Shown here: positions 8,659 through 17,546 of the stretch, piece by piece | Layout: each line of letters opens with the position of its first letter | Numbering within the stretch: the stretch's first letter is position 1 | From: Betaproteobacteria bacterium | Lineage (GTDB): Bacteria; Pseudomonadota; Gammaproteobacteria; Burkholderiales; Thiobacillaceae | DNA length: 64,000 nucleotides | Direction of reading: 5' to 3' | Assembly: GCA_016873935.1 (NCBI GenBank) | Contig: VGVT01000004.1 | Span: forward strand, 26,494-90,493 | The notes under the pieces: model-generated | Database searches by the model: none | Seen by the model: the letters and a program-made list of their open reading frames with translations, nothing else | Told to the model about the DNA's origin: nothing | Position numbers and translations under genes: made by a program

Positions 8659-8994
8659 GGTGAACTCCTAGGACGAGTGGGTGAAACGAAACGTTGCGGG
8701 TGATCTCCGGCCGGTCTTGCTCGCCAGGCATGGCGAAATACCGGAGCCACGCTGATAAAAAGTAGTGACTGCTGCATGTTGGGCCATGCATGTTAGCACC
8801 GTAGCTTATCGGTCATTGCATGACTGTGAGGCTGTTCACAATGCCAAAAATACGCGCAGACCTGCGCTAGGTAAGTGGTGGACGCACCTCAACGCCGGGG
8901 GGCTGTCTCCTGCGCCCATGCCGTAACCGCTGTCCGCTGATGCAGGGCGTGATCACTTAACCCTCCGCCTGCCCGCCAGGCATCGTGGTGCGGT
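8659..8994. other. Intergenic region upstream of the repeat-protein gene
   Basis: About 335 bases without a supportable gene. Its right part lies downstream of the 2OG-oxygenase stop and its left part holds the ribosome-binding site of the repeat-protein gene. It is richer in A+T near 8750-8850 than its surroundings, which is compatible with a promoter for the repeat protein, but no clear -35/-10 pair could be fixed. Confidence 0.4.
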
Positions 8995-9591
8995 TCAGCG
9001 CCGCCTGAACCATCCCGTCAGGCTCAGCCGTTCGCGGCGGGCGGGCAGCACCTCGTGCCAGAAACGGTCGGACAGGAAGGCGACCAGGGTGCCGCCGGCC
9101 GGCACGATCTCCAGGGGGGCGCCATCCGCCTCGGGCCAGAAACGCAGCAGGCCACCGTCTTCCCGGTTCCAGTCCTCGTTGAGGTAGAGAATGACGGTGA
9201 GGGTGCGGCGGTCGTCGTCGCGGAAGCGGTCCAGGTGGCGCTGGTAACCGTTTCCCGGGGGATAGACGGAAAAGTGCAACTCCAGGTCGAATAGACCCAG
9301 GAAGAGGTCCAGGTTCACCGCCTGGCGCAGGGCTTCGAGCCTGGCCAAGGCGGCTTGCAGGGCCGGGCCTGCTCGGCTTTCGTCCACCCAGAGGATGTGG
9401 TCGCCACGGATTTCCGACCGCAGCGCGGCGTTGCCCTTGCCCACGCCGGCGGCATGGAAACCCCCGTCCGTGAAGGCCTGCCGGCACTCCCCGCGCAGCG
9501 CCCCGGTTTCCGCGGCGCTCAGGAATCCGGGCGCCACACACCAGCCCGGCCCGGCCAGGCTGGCAACGACGGAATCGAGCAGCGCGCTCAG
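8995..9591 (-). CDS. 2OG-Fe(II) oxygenase family protein
   Basis: About 198-aa 2-oxoglutarate- and iron-dependent dioxygenase of the prolyl-4-hydroxylase-like type. The facial triad is visible as RHLDRF (His-x-Asp) and FWHEV (His), with the 2OG-binding arginine in ERLSLTGWF. The start is uncertain. An ATG at 9711 would overlap the upstream DUF4139 gene by 124 bases, and a GTG at 9537 would remove conserved N-terminal sequence. A CTG at 9591 overlaps the upstream stop as CTGA, is preceded by GGGTGA, and best fits family length; it is used here. The substrate is unknown. Confidence 0.8.
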   Translation of the reverse strand: MSALLDSVVASLAGPGWCVAPGFLSAAETGALRGECRQAFTDGGFHAAGVGKGNAALRSEIRGDHILWVDESRAGPALQAALARLEALRQAVNLDLFLGLFDLELHFSVYPPGNGYQRHLDRFRDDDRRTLTVILYLNEDWNREDGGLLRFWPEADGAPLEIVPAGGTLVAFLSDRFWHEVLPARRERLSLTGWFRRR

Positions 9592-11075
9592 TATTTCACC
9601 CGTACCCGCCAGGCCAGGGTCGTCTTGCCCTCGGCGGGCACCGGCACATTCCAGACGGCGGTACGGGCGGAATCCTTCTTGTGCGGGTGGCTTTCCTGCA
9701 GCATCTGCCATTCGCCGGGGATGCTTTCCAGCACGGTGACCACCACCTTCTCACTTTTGGCATTGCGGATTTCCAGCTGGTAGGTGGTCTCGATGACGCC
9801 ACCCCGGGCGTTGAAACCGGCGGCGGCGATTCTCTGAAAGTCCACCTGCTTCTTGTCGGCGGTAATGTCGAATGCCTCGCCCAGCTTGAGCTTGACGGTC
9901 TCACCCTTGGCGGTGTGCTCGATGCGGTCCTCGCCGATGAATTGGGCGCGGCCGGCGCTGTCCTTCTTGTAGACCCGCACGATGCCCTTGGGCAGCGGCA
10001 CACCTAGCCCGGCACCTTCGCCTTTCTCGGACTTGTTGGTGAACTCCATGAAGACGCCGGGTTTGAGTTTCTTGCCCAGGTCGCCTTGCTGGCTGGTGTA
10101 GTACCAGTCACCCCCGGTCAGGCGGAATTCCTTGTCGACCGCGACTTTCTGCGCGGAGAGCAGGGCGACCTGCTTGGTCTGCCGGTCCTGCAGGGTGGTG
10201 AGCCGATCCAGAGTGTAGAGGTGGTATTCGAACAGGCCCTCTTCCTGCATGGCCGGCGCCGCGTCGGCCATGGCCATGGCCTTTGCCATCATGGGCATCG
10301 GCCGGCGCTCGGGCTGGGCCCGGTTCACCTCGCCGGCGATGAGTTGCAGACGGGCATTGGGGTAGGCGGTGCCGCTGGTGTTGGTGAGGGTGACCCAGCC
10401 GTTGAGGTCGATGCTGTCCTCCTTGTTGGAGAGCTCGGCCACGTAGTCCGCCTTCCAGGCCAGGCCCTGGGTCAGGTAGGTGAGTTCCATGTCCTGGTCG
10501 ACGGTGGTCTTGGCACCCGCGAAGAAGGGGGTGGGCGCCTCGGTCCTGAACAGCAAGGACAGGGTGGGGCGGTCGCGCAAATGGGTCGGCACACCGGGGA
10601 AGGCCAGGCGGCCTGGATTCGGCAGGGAGGTCTCCACCCGGTCGCTGAATTTCAGCACCGCGCCTTCATTGGCCGCCAGCACGGTGGCGTATTCGCTGAT
10701 TTCGACGCCGGTGATGGGCTGGTTGCGGATGACCCGCACCTGGGCGCCGACGGATTCCTCCAGCAGCTTCTGGGGGGTGAGCAGATCGAAGTCGAAGTTC
10801 TGTTCGTACAGGGTGAGCTTGCGCCCGTCCAGGGAGCGCAGCAGCGCAGTCTCGGGCTGCATGCGGGCGGAAACGTCGCGCCAGGCCAGCAGGTTGTCGC
10901 CGTTGGTCACTTTCACCTTGCGGGCATCCTTTACCAGGGCCAGGTCGCCGTTGTAGATGGTGACCGCCAGGCCAATCTGCTCGCTGGCATTGCTCTGCCT
11001 CTCTTCCGCGGCCTGGATGGCGCTGGACACCGCCAGGGCGAGGACCAGCAGACTTCCCTTGAAGGTCGTATTCAT
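9588..11075 (-). CDS. DUF4139 domain-containing secreted protein
   Basis: 495-aa protein with a Sec signal peptide (residues 1-22, cleavage near IQAAEE), so probably periplasmic or outer-membrane associated. The body matches the DUF4139 family (beta-rich, function unknown): an early VTIYNGDLALVKDAR segment, a middle LAWKADYVAEL segment and a C-terminal Ig-like part ending TTLAWRVRVKY. A Met/Ala-rich stretch near residues 250-275 is likely a flexible loop. The downstream 2OG oxygenase appears translationally coupled to it. Confidence 0.85.
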   Translation of the reverse strand: MNTTFKGSLLVLALAVSSAIQAAEERQSNASEQIGLAVTIYNGDLALVKDARKVKVTNGDNLLAWRDVSARMQPETALLRSLDGRKLTLYEQNFDFDLLTPQKLLEESVGAQVRVIRNQPITGVEISEYATVLAANEGAVLKFSDRVETSLPNPGRLAFPGVPTHLRDRPTLSLLFRTEAPTPFFAGAKTTVDQDMELTYLTQGLAWKADYVAELSNKEDSIDLNGWVTLTNTSGTAYPNARLQLIAGEVNRAQPERRPMPMMAKAMAMADAAPAMQEEGLFEYHLYTLDRLTTLQDRQTKQVALLSAQKVAVDKEFRLTGGDWYYTSQQGDLGKKLKPGVFMEFTNKSEKGEGAGLGVPLPKGIVRVYKKDSAGRAQFIGEDRIEHTAKGETVKLKLGEAFDITADKKQVDFQRIAAAGFNARGGVIETTYQLEIRNAKSEKVVVTVLESIPGEWQMLQESHPHKKDSARTAVWNVPVPAEGKTTLAWRVRVKY

Positions 11076-11239
11076 CGAATGACTCCATGCGGACAGGTGT
11101 CCGTCTCAGTTGAACCCGGGCTCCGGTTTACAGATCGCGACCCGGCCAACCATGCGCTGGCGGGTGTTCTGGTATCGCTCAGCCTCAAGGGAGGATGGCC
11201 AAACCGGATAGAATTGCCCGAATTTTATCCCGAGCCGCC

Positions 11240-12019
11240 ATGACCCCCGTCCTCGTCTTCGACATCGAAACCATTCCCGACATCGCCGGGTTGCGCCGTC
11301 TCCACAATGTGGGGGAGGAGGCCAGCGACCACGAGGTGGGGGAGATGGCCTTCCTCATGCGCCGCCAGCAGACCGGCGGCTCCGACTTCATGCCGCACTA
11401 CCTGCAACGGGTGGTGACCATCTCCTGCACCCTGAGGGAGGGGGACCGCTTCCGCGTGTTCTCCCTGTCCGAGCCGGAGGCGACGGAAGGCGAGATCGTC
11501 CAGCGTTTCTTCGACGGCATCGAGAAGTACACGCCGCAGCTGGTGAGCTGGAACGGCGGCGGCTTCGACCTGCCGGTGCTGCACTACCGGGCCATGCTGC
11601 ATGGCGTCACCGCGCCCAAGTACTGGGACTGGGGCGACGACGACCGCGACTTCAAGTACAACAACTACCTGAACCGCTACCACACCCGCCACCTGGACCT
11701 GATGGACGTGCTGGCCATGTATTCCGGCCGGGCCAATGCGCCCCTGGACGAGCTGGCCAAGCTCTACGGTTTTCCTGGCAAGCTGGGCATGGACGGTTCG
11801 GAAGTCTGGCCGGCCTATCAAAGGGGCGAGATCGCCGCCATCCGCGACTATTGCGAGACCGACGTGGTCAACACCTGGCTGGTCTACCTGCGCTTTCAGA
11901 GGATGCGCGGCGTGCTCACCGCTCAGCAACATGAACAGGAGATTGCTCTGGTGCGGTCCAGCCTGGAGGATATCGGCGCCGAGCACTGGTTCGAGTTCCT
12001 GGAGGCCTGGGGGGCATGA
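11240..12019 (+). CDS. Predicted PolB-like 3'-5' exonuclease (DnaQ-like fold)
   Basis: 259-aa exonuclease-like protein. The DnaQ-type acidic motifs are present: ExoI as FDIETIPD, ExoII region as [13 protein letters not shown], and the final ExoIII-like block [12 protein letters not shown]. The start at 11240 ([10 protein letters not shown]) is where the family begins; 15 further codons upstream are not conserved-looking. Such stand-alone proteins are predicted to be DNA-repair or RNA exonucleases, without a fixed role. It overlaps rlmD by 4 bases (ATGA). Confidence 0.87.
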   Translation: MTPVLVFDIETIPDIAGLRRLHNVGEEASDHEVGEMAFLMRRQQTGGSDFMPHYLQRVVTISCTLREGDRFRVFSLSEPEATEGEIVQRFFDGIEKYTPQLVSWNGGGFDLPVLHYRAMLHGVTAPKYWDWGDDDRDFKYNNYLNRYHTRHLDLMDVLAMYSGRANAPLDELAKLYGFPGKLGMDGSEVWPAYQRGEIAAIRDYCETDVVNTWLVYLRFQRMRGVLTAQQHEQEIALVRSSLEDIGAEHWFEFLEAWGA

Positions 12020-13335
12020 GGACGCCGACGGAAAACCCGACGCCCATCGCCATCGAGTCGCTGGACCACGAGGGCCGCGGCGTCGGCCGCCAGGAGGGAA
12101 AGACCATCTTCGTGGATGGGGCGCTCACGGGGGAAATCGTCCACTACGCCAGCTATCGCAGGAAACCCCATTTCGAGCAGGCCCAGACCACCCGCATCCT
12201 GAAAGCCAGCCCCTTCCGGGTGGCGCCCGCCTGCCGCTGGTTCGGCATCTGCGGCGGCTGCAGCCACCAGCATCTGGACGAAGCCGCCCAGGTGGCGGCC
12301 AAGCAGCGGGTGCTGGAGGACTGCTTCGCCCACATCGGCAAGGTCACGCCGGAAAGCATCCTGCCTCCCATCCACGGCCAGCCCTGGGGGTACCGTACCC
12401 GGGCCCGGCTGTCGGTGCGCAACGTGCCCAAGAAGGGTGGCGTCCTGGTGGGCTTCCACGAGCGGCGCAGCAGCTACGTGGCCGACATGGACAGTTGCGA
12501 GGTGCTGCCGGCGCGGATTTCCGCCCTGCTGCCCAAGCTGCGCCACCTAGTGGAACAGCTTTCCATCCGTGACCGCCTGCCCCAGATCGAACTGGCCACC
12601 GGCGAGTCGGTGGACGTGCTGGTGCTGCGCGTGCTGGAGCCGCCCACCCCGGAGGACGAGACCAGGCTCAAGATCTTCGCCGACACCCACCGCATCCAGC
12701 TCTGGCTGCAACCCAAGGGGCCGGACACCGCCCATCCCTTCTACCCCCTGGATGCTCCTGAACTGGCCTACAGCCTGCCGGAATTCAACCTGGTGATGCC
12801 GTTCAAGCCCACCGAATTCACCCAGGTGAACCATGGCATCAACCGCATGCTCATCCGCCGCGCCATGCGCCTGCTGGACCCGCGCCCCGGCGAGCGCATC
12901 GCCGATTTCTTTTGCGGCCTGGGCAATTTCAGCCTGCCCATCGCCCGGCGCGGCGCCGCCGTCCTGGGCGTCGAGGGCAGCAAGGGCCTGGTCGAGCGGG
13001 CCGGCGAAAGCGCGGCGCGCAATGGCCTGAAACACCTCACCGAGTTCCGCGTCGCCGACCTGTTCCAGATGACGCCGGAGGCTTACGCGGAACTGGGGCA
13101 TTTCGACAAGTTGCTCATCGACCCGCCCCGGGACGGCGCCATCGAGCTGGTGAAGTCGCTGCCGGATGCGGGGGCGCCTCGCCGCATCGTCTACGTCTCC
13201 TGCAGCCCCGCCACCCTGGCCCGGGATGCCGCCGTGCTGGTGCACCAGAAGGGTTACCGGCTGGTATCGGCAGGGGTGGCGAACATGTTCCCGCATACCG
13301 CCCACATCGAATCCATCGCGCTGTTCGAGCGCTGA
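12016..13335 (+). CDS. rlmD: 23S rRNA (uracil(1939)-C(5))-methyltransferase
   Basis: 439-aa SAM-dependent methyltransferase that makes m5U1939 in 23S rRNA. An N-terminal TRAM domain (about 1-65) is followed by iron-sulfur ligands Cys73, Cys79 and Cys82 ([10 protein letters not shown]), with a further Cys in MDSCEVL. The Rossmann methyltransferase domain follows, with [11 protein letters not shown] (SAM site), the catalytic DPPRDGA loop and nucleophile Cys in [12 protein letters not shown]. Length and motif order are those of RlmD rather than TrmA. It is the second gene of a two-gene unit with the exonuclease. Confidence 0.95.
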   Translation: MRTPTENPTPIAIESLDHEGRGVGRQEGKTIFVDGALTGEIVHYASYRRKPHFEQAQTTRILKASPFRVAPACRWFGICGGCSHQHLDEAAQVAAKQRVLEDCFAHIGKVTPESILPPIHGQPWGYRTRARLSVRNVPKKGGVLVGFHERRSSYVADMDSCEVLPARISALLPKLRHLVEQLSIRDRLPQIELATGESVDVLVLRVLEPPTPEDETRLKIFADTHRIQLWLQPKGPDTAHPFYPLDAPELAYSLPEFNLVMPFKPTEFTQVNHGINRMLIRRAMRLLDPRPGERIADFFCGLGNFSLPIARRGAAVLGVEGSKGLVERAGESAARNGLKHLTEFRVADLFQMTPEAYAELGHFDKLLIDPPRDGAIELVKSLPDAGAPRRIVYVSCSPATLARDAAVLVHQKGYRLVSAGVANMFPHTAHIESIALFER

Positions 13336-13344
13336 TATCCGCGC

Positions 13345-14223
13345 TTACGTTGCCATGGCGTTGGCGAGGACCGCCTGCGCCGCCGGATGGGTGATGTGGC
13401 GTTCGCCGGTAATTGCATAGAACACGTCCTGGATGTCCTCCGCCAGTCCGACCCGCCTCACGCCGAATTGCGTCTCGATGGCCTCGCCGAGCACGGCCGG
13501 CGCCGGGAAATAGCCGCCGCCGGCCTGGCCGAAGGCCATCATGAGGGCGCCGTCGTCGAATTCCCCCACCACCCGCGGCGCCAGACGGTTCTTCTCCAGC
13601 CAGGCCTCGATGCGGGGCCGCGCGGTGGCGTCGTCGCCGGGCAGGAGGAGGGGCGCCCCATTCAAGCAGTCCGGGAAGACGTTACAGGTGTCGGCCAGCA
13701 TTGGCGCGGCGAAAAATGCGAGGCCACATTCCCCCAGCTTGTGGCTGTAGCCGCGCACGTTGATGTGGGCGGGCAGGGGACGGTCGGCCAGGACCATGTC
13801 CAGGCGGTGCAGGGCCAGTTCCGCCAGCAGCCGGTCGAGCTTGCCTTCCCGGCATACCAGGCGTACCGGTTCCGCCAGCCCGGTGCTGGGGGAGAGCAGC
13901 TGGTAGGCGAGGGACTTGGGCATGACGTCGGTGATGCCGACGCGAAACGGCAGGAAGGGCATGCCCTGGTGGCTGGCCAGGGCGGACTTGAGCGCGTCGC
14001 CCAGGGCGAAGATCTCGTCAGCGTAGCCCAGCGCCAGACGGCCCGCCTCGGTGAGTTCCAGACCCCGGCCGGCGGGCCGCAACAGCGGGGTGCCGAGTTG
14101 CTCTTCGAGCAGCTTGATCTGAGCACTCACGGTCTGCGGCGTCAGGTTGAGGCGTTCGCTGGCCCGCGCCACTCCGCCGCTGCGGGCGACAGTCCAGAAG
14201 TAGTAGAGGTGCTTGAAATTCAC
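13345..14223 (-). CDS. nhaR: LysR-family transcriptional activator NhaR
   Basis: 292-aa LysR-type regulator resembling NhaR, which activates the sodium/proton antiporter nhaA in response to sodium and, in E. coli, also controls pga adhesin genes. The helix-turn-helix is at the N-terminus (MNFKHLYYFW, ASERLNLTPQTVSAQIK), followed by the effector-binding domain. Diagnostic NhaR stretches include MPKSLAYQLL and GRGLELTEAGRLAL. No nhaA is adjacent: the divergent neighbour is htpX, and a palindrome lies between them. Confidence 0.88.
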   Translation of the reverse strand: MNFKHLYYFWTVARSGGVARASERLNLTPQTVSAQIKLLEEQLGTPLLRPAGRGLELTEAGRLALGYADEIFALGDALKSALASHQGMPFLPFRVGITDVMPKSLAYQLLSPSTGLAEPVRLVCREGKLDRLLAELALHRLDMVLADRPLPAHINVRGYSHKLGECGLAFFAAPMLADTCNVFPDCLNGAPLLLPGDDATARPRIEAWLEKNRLAPRVVGEFDDGALMMAFGQAGGGYFPAPAVLGEAIETQFGVRRVGLAEDIQDVFYAITGERHITHPAAQAVLANAMAT

Positions 14224-14233
14224 GGTGTCGACA

Positions 14234-14254
14234 CTATTCGTAATTAACGAATAG
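14234..14254. promoter_or_regulatory. LysR-type palindrome between nhaR and htpX
   Basis: Perfect 7-bp inverted repeat CTATTCG / CGAATAG with a 7-base AT spacer. It contains the T-N11-A layout typical of LysR operators and lies 11 bases upstream of the nhaR start codon. It is the likely NhaR site for autoregulation, and possibly for htpX. The assignment is inferred from position and symmetry. Confidence 0.6.
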
Positions 14255-14337
14255 TAATCCAGAAATATTCGACTTTATTTGATCTTCAAACTGGCGTAGC
14301 CTGCGCCACGTTTTCAGCCCCGATCAAGGAGCTTGTC

Positions 14338-15216
14338 ATGAAACGTATCTTTCTGTTCCTGGCCACCAACATGGCCATTGTCCTGGTGCTCTCGGTCACC
14401 ATGCGCCTCCTGGGCGTGGAGCCGTATCTCAACGCCCAGGGCCTCAACCTGCAAGCCCTGCTGGTTTTTGCCGCGGTCATGGGCTTCGGCGGTGCCTTCA
14501 TCTCCCTCGCCATCTCCAAGTGGACGGCGAAGAAGGCCACGGGCGCCCAGGTCATCACCGATCCGCGCACCCAGGAAGAACTCTGGCTGGTGCAGACCGT
14601 GGCGCGCCAGGCGCAGGCCGCCGGCATCAAGATGCCCGAGGTGGCGATTTTCGATTCGCCCGAGGTGAACGCCTTCGCCACCGGCATGAGCAAGAACAGT
14701 TCCCTGGTGGCGGTGTCCACCGGCTTGCTGCGCAACATGACGCGGGAAGAGGCGGAGGCCGTGCTGGGCCACGAGGTGGCCCACGCCGCCAACGGCGACA
14801 TGGTCACCATGGCCCTGATCCAGGGCGTGGTGAACACCTTCGTCATGTTCCTGTCGCGGGTCATCGGCCACACCGTTGACCGGGTCGTGTTCAAGAACGA
14901 GAACGGTCATGGTCCGGCGTTCTTCATCACCATGATCGTCGCCGAATTGATCCTGGGCCTGCTGGCCTCCATCATCGTCATGTGGTTCTCGCGCCAGCGT
15001 GAGTTCCGTGCCGACCAGGGTGGCGCCAGTCTTGCCGGCAGGCAGGCCATGATCAATGCCCTCAAGCGCCTGCAGGCGGTGCACGATCCGCAGCCGCTGC
15101 CGGATAAAATGGCCGCCTTCGGCATCAGCGGGGGCGGCGGTGGTAGCCTCAAACGCCTGTTCATGACCCATCCTCCCCTGGAAGAGCGCATTGCCGCGCT
15201 GGAACGGGGCGCCTGA
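14338..15216 (+). CDS. htpX: Membrane protease HtpX
   Basis: 292-aa inner-membrane zinc metalloprotease (M48B) that degrades misfolded membrane proteins. Two N-terminal transmembrane helices (about 5-25 and 38-58) precede the zinc motif His145-Glu-x2-His149 (GHEVAH). A second hydrophobic pair lies around residues 158-225, and the [10 protein letters not shown] segment follows with the third ligand. A strong AAGGAG ribosome site lies before ATG 14338. A strong terminator follows at 15245. Confidence 0.96.
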   Translation: MKRIFLFLATNMAIVLVLSVTMRLLGVEPYLNAQGLNLQALLVFAAVMGFGGAFISLAISKWTAKKATGAQVITDPRTQEELWLVQTVARQAQAAGIKMPEVAIFDSPEVNAFATGMSKNSSLVAVSTGLLRNMTREEAEAVLGHEVAHAANGDMVTMALIQGVVNTFVMFLSRVIGHTVDRVVFKNENGHGPAFFITMIVAELILGLLASIIVMWFSRQREFRADQGGASLAGRQAMINALKRLQAVHDPQPLPDKMAAFGISGGGGGSLKRLFMTHPPLEERIAALERGA

Positions 15217-15244
15217 AGAAGGCATCGGCGCTCTGTAATGCCGA

Positions 15245-15273
15245 CCGGGGGGCTTCCCCCGGTTTTTATTTTT
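15245..15273 (+). terminator. Intrinsic terminator after htpX
   Basis: 7-bp G/C stem (CCGGGGG / CCCCCGG) with a GCTT loop followed by TTTTTATTTTT. It is a textbook rho-independent terminator that separates htpX from the terC gene. Confidence 0.88.
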
Positions 15274-15297
15274 GCCTATAGCTACAAGGAAGGCTTC

Positions 15298-16257
15298 ATG
15301 GATCTTTCCAGCGTCGTCAGTCCCCTCTTCTGGGTGGGCTTCATCGCCTTCGTGCTGGCCATGCTGGCGATCGACCTGTTCGTTCTTGGCGGCAAGAAGG
15401 CCCACCGGGTTTCCGTGCGGGAGGCCCTGGCCTGGACCTCTGTCTGGGTCACCCTGTCCCTGAGCTTCTGCGCCCTGCTCTGGTGGTGGCTGGACGGCAC
15501 GGCGGGGCGGGAGGTGGCGAACGCCAAGGCGCTGGAGTTCCTGACCGGCTACCTGATCGAGTTGTCCCTGTCAGTGGACAACATCTTCGTCTTCATCATG
15601 ATCTTCACCTTCTTCGCCGTGCCGGCGGAGTACCAGCGCCGCGTCCTCATCTTCGGCGTGCTCGGCGCCATCGTCATGCGCGCCAGCATGATCCTGGCCG
15701 GAGCCTGGCTGGTGCAGCAGTTCCACTGGATCCTCTACCTGTTCGGCGCTTTCCTGGTGATCACCGGCATCAAGATGCTGATCTTCGCCGAGGCCGAGTC
15801 GAATCTGGCCGACAACCCGGTGCTGAAGTGGATGCGCGGACACCTGCGCATCACCCACGAATACCACGGTGAGAAATTCACCGTCATGAAAGACGGCGTG
15901 CGCTGGTTCACGCCGCTGTTCCTGGTGCTGGTCCTGATCGAGACTTCGGATCTGGTCTTCGCCGTGGACAGCATTCCCGCCATCTTCGCGGTGACCACGG
16001 ACCCGTTCATTGTCTTCACCTCGAACATCTTCGCCATCATGGGCCTGCGCTCCATGTACTTCCTGCTCGCCGACCTGAACGATCGCTTCCACCTGCTCAA
16101 GTACGGCCTCGCCATGGTGCTCGTGTTCGTCGGCAGCAAAATGCTGATCGTCGACTTCTACAAGATTCCCATCGGTTTGGCGCTGGGCATCGTCGCGCTC
16201 ATACTCACCTCCTCCGTGGTCGCCAGCCTGGCCGCCACGCGTAAACGCCACGCTTAG
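15298..16257 (+). CDS. TerC family membrane protein (Alx/TerC type)
   Basis: 319-aa integral membrane protein with about eight or nine helices. The family signatures with acidic residues inside helices are both present: IELSLSVDNIFVF and IETSDLVFAVDSIPA. TerC/Alx proteins are linked to tellurite resistance, manganese export and metal loading of secreted proteins; Alx is induced at alkaline pH in E. coli. The start at 15298 follows an AAGGAAGG ribosome site just after the htpX terminator. It is followed 11 bases later by a YqhA-family gene. The leader is too short for the yybP-ykoY riboswitch that precedes alx elsewhere. Confidence 0.92.
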   Translation: MDLSSVVSPLFWVGFIAFVLAMLAIDLFVLGGKKAHRVSVREALAWTSVWVTLSLSFCALLWWWLDGTAGREVANAKALEFLTGYLIELSLSVDNIFVFIMIFTFFAVPAEYQRRVLIFGVLGAIVMRASMILAGAWLVQQFHWILYLFGAFLVITGIKMLIFAEAESNLADNPVLKWMRGHLRITHEYHGEKFTVMKDGVRWFTPLFLVLVLIETSDLVFAVDSIPAIFAVTTDPFIVFTSNIFAIMGLRSMYFLLADLNDRFHLLKYGLAMVLVFVGSKMLIVDFYKIPIGLALGIVALILTSSVVASLAATRKRHA

Positions 16258-16268
16258 GAGCAGATCGC

Positions 16269-16787
16269 ATGAAGCATGTGGAAACCCGCCTGGAAAGCTT
16301 TCTGTTCGCCAGCCGCTGGCTGCTGGTGCCCTTCTATATCGGCCTCATCCTGGCTCTGGCGCTGCTGCTGGTGAAGTTCGTCAAGGAGTTCATCCATTTC
16401 GTGCCGATGGTATTCACCGCCGAGGGCGGCGACATCATCATCGGCGTGCTCACCCTGGTGGACGTGGTGATGGTGGCCAACCTGCTGATCATCATCGTCT
16501 TCGCCGGCTACGAGAACTTCGTCTCCCGCTTCGACGCCGCGGGGCACGAAGACTGGCCCGGTTGGATGGGCCACGTCGGCTTCGCTGAACTGAAGATGAA
16601 GCTCATCGGCTCAATCGTCGCGATTTCTGGTATCGAACTGCTCAAGGCCTTCATGCATGTGGAGTCCCTCACCAACGAACAGCTGGCCTGGAAGGTGGGC
16701 ATCCATATGACCTTCGTCATCTCCGGCGTGCTGTTCGCGGTGATGGACCGCATTTCCGCGGGCAAGAAGGGACACGCCGAGGAATGA
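16269..16787 (+). CDS. UPF0114 / YqhA family membrane protein
   Basis: 172-aa inner-membrane protein of the UPF0114 (TIGR00645, YqhA) family with three to four helices: about 14-36, 55-80, 112-128 and 145-162. Family stretches such as SRWLLVPFYIGLILAL and FVEYEN-like FAGYENFVSRFD are clear. The function is unknown. It lies 11 bases after terC and is probably in the same operon. Confidence 0.9.
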   Translation: MKHVETRLESFLFASRWLLVPFYIGLILALALLLVKFVKEFIHFVPMVFTAEGGDIIIGVLTLVDVVMVANLLIIIVFAGYENFVSRFDAAGHEDWPGWMGHVGFAELKMKLIGSIVAISGIELLKAFMHVESLTNEQLAWKVGIHMTFVISGVLFAVMDRISAGKKGHAEE

Positions 16788-16857
16788 TGGGGCGGGCCGT
16801 GACAGCGACCGCCGGAAAGTTCAAACTTGTTCCATATTGCTTCAGTGTGGGGCAGTC

Positions 16858-17136
16858 ATGAGCCACAAGCACGTCAACTTCATACGCGCGATCTTCCAGG
16901 ATCCCATCAGCGGCAACATCCACTGGCGGGAAGTCGAATCCCTGCTGCATCACCTGGGGGCCAGCGTCGAATCCCTGTCCGGGGCGCGTGTGCGGGTGCT
17001 GCTCAACGGCACCGAGGGCATCCTGCACCGGCCGCATCACAGTAACGTGCTGGACCGCCAAGCGGTCAAGCACCTGCGCGAGTATCTGGCGCATGCCCGC
17101 ATCACGCCTTCGCTCTACGAGGCCGGACATCAGTGA
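16858..17136 (+). CDS. HicA-like family protein without adjacent HicB
   Basis: 92-aa protein of the HicA/YcfA-like dsRBD-fold group that includes mRNA-interferase toxins. The segment IHWREVESLLHHLGA and the strand pair SGARVRVLLNG...ILHRPH match that group. The GSH motif with the catalytic His of canonical HicA reads SGAR here, so toxin activity is doubtful, although later His residues exist. No HicB antitoxin follows; the next gene encodes a GIY-YIG protein in an overlapping frame. The start MSHKHVNF at 16858 was preferred over an upstream ATG at 16837. Confidence 0.72.
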   Translation: MSHKHVNFIRAIFQDPISGNIHWREVESLLHHLGASVESLSGARVRVLLNGTEGILHRPHHSNVLDRQAVKHLREYLAHARITPSLYEAGHQ

Positions 17137-17404
17137 AGTCCAGCCGGCCGGGCCGGCATGGTTCGTCTATCTGCTGCGTTGCGCGGATGGCAGTCTCTAT
17201 TGCGGCATCACCACCGACCCGCAGCGGCGCCTGCGCGAGCACAACCGCGGCCGGGGTGCCCGCTATACCCGCGGGCGCCGGCCCGTGGTGCTGATTCACC
17301 TCGAATCCCTGCCTTCACGTGCCGCGGCGACCCGCCGCGAAGTTGAACTGAAGCGGCTCCAGCGTGCCGCCAAGTTGGCCGTGGCTGGTGGCATCGTGCA
17401 ATAG
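17093..17404 (+). CDS. GIY-YIG nuclease family protein (UPF0213/YhbQ-like)
   Basis: About 103-aa protein with a single GIY-YIG domain: WFVYLLRCADGSLYCGIT followed by DPQRRLREHNRG and the helix around ATRREVELKRL. Such stand-alone small GIY-YIG proteins (YhbQ type) are poorly characterised and may act on DNA structures. The only in-frame ATG (17093) overlaps the HicA-like gene by 44 bases, and the conserved domain starts at about residue 23. Initiation nearer the domain would need a non-standard codon. Confidence 0.82.
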   Translation: MPASRLRSTRPDISEVQPAGPAWFVYLLRCADGSLYCGITTDPQRRLREHNRGRGARYTRGRRPVVLIHLESLPSRAAATRREVELKRLQRAAKLAVAGGIVQ

Positions 17405-17546
17405 CCGTCGAGGGCGGCTCCGCATGGCCTAACCAGTCCAAGGTCGATACGCCTGGATTTGGCGGTGTCCACGGTTTCTTTACATTTGCCCGCATGGGGG
17501 GCAATATCCCGCGCGGTACCCAGTATCAAGAGGCAAAGAGGAGGCA

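Noticed and set aside
15217..15297. yybP-ykoY manganese riboswitch upstream of the terC gene
   Set aside because: The leader is only about 80 bases and is mostly the htpX terminator; no riboswitch core visible.
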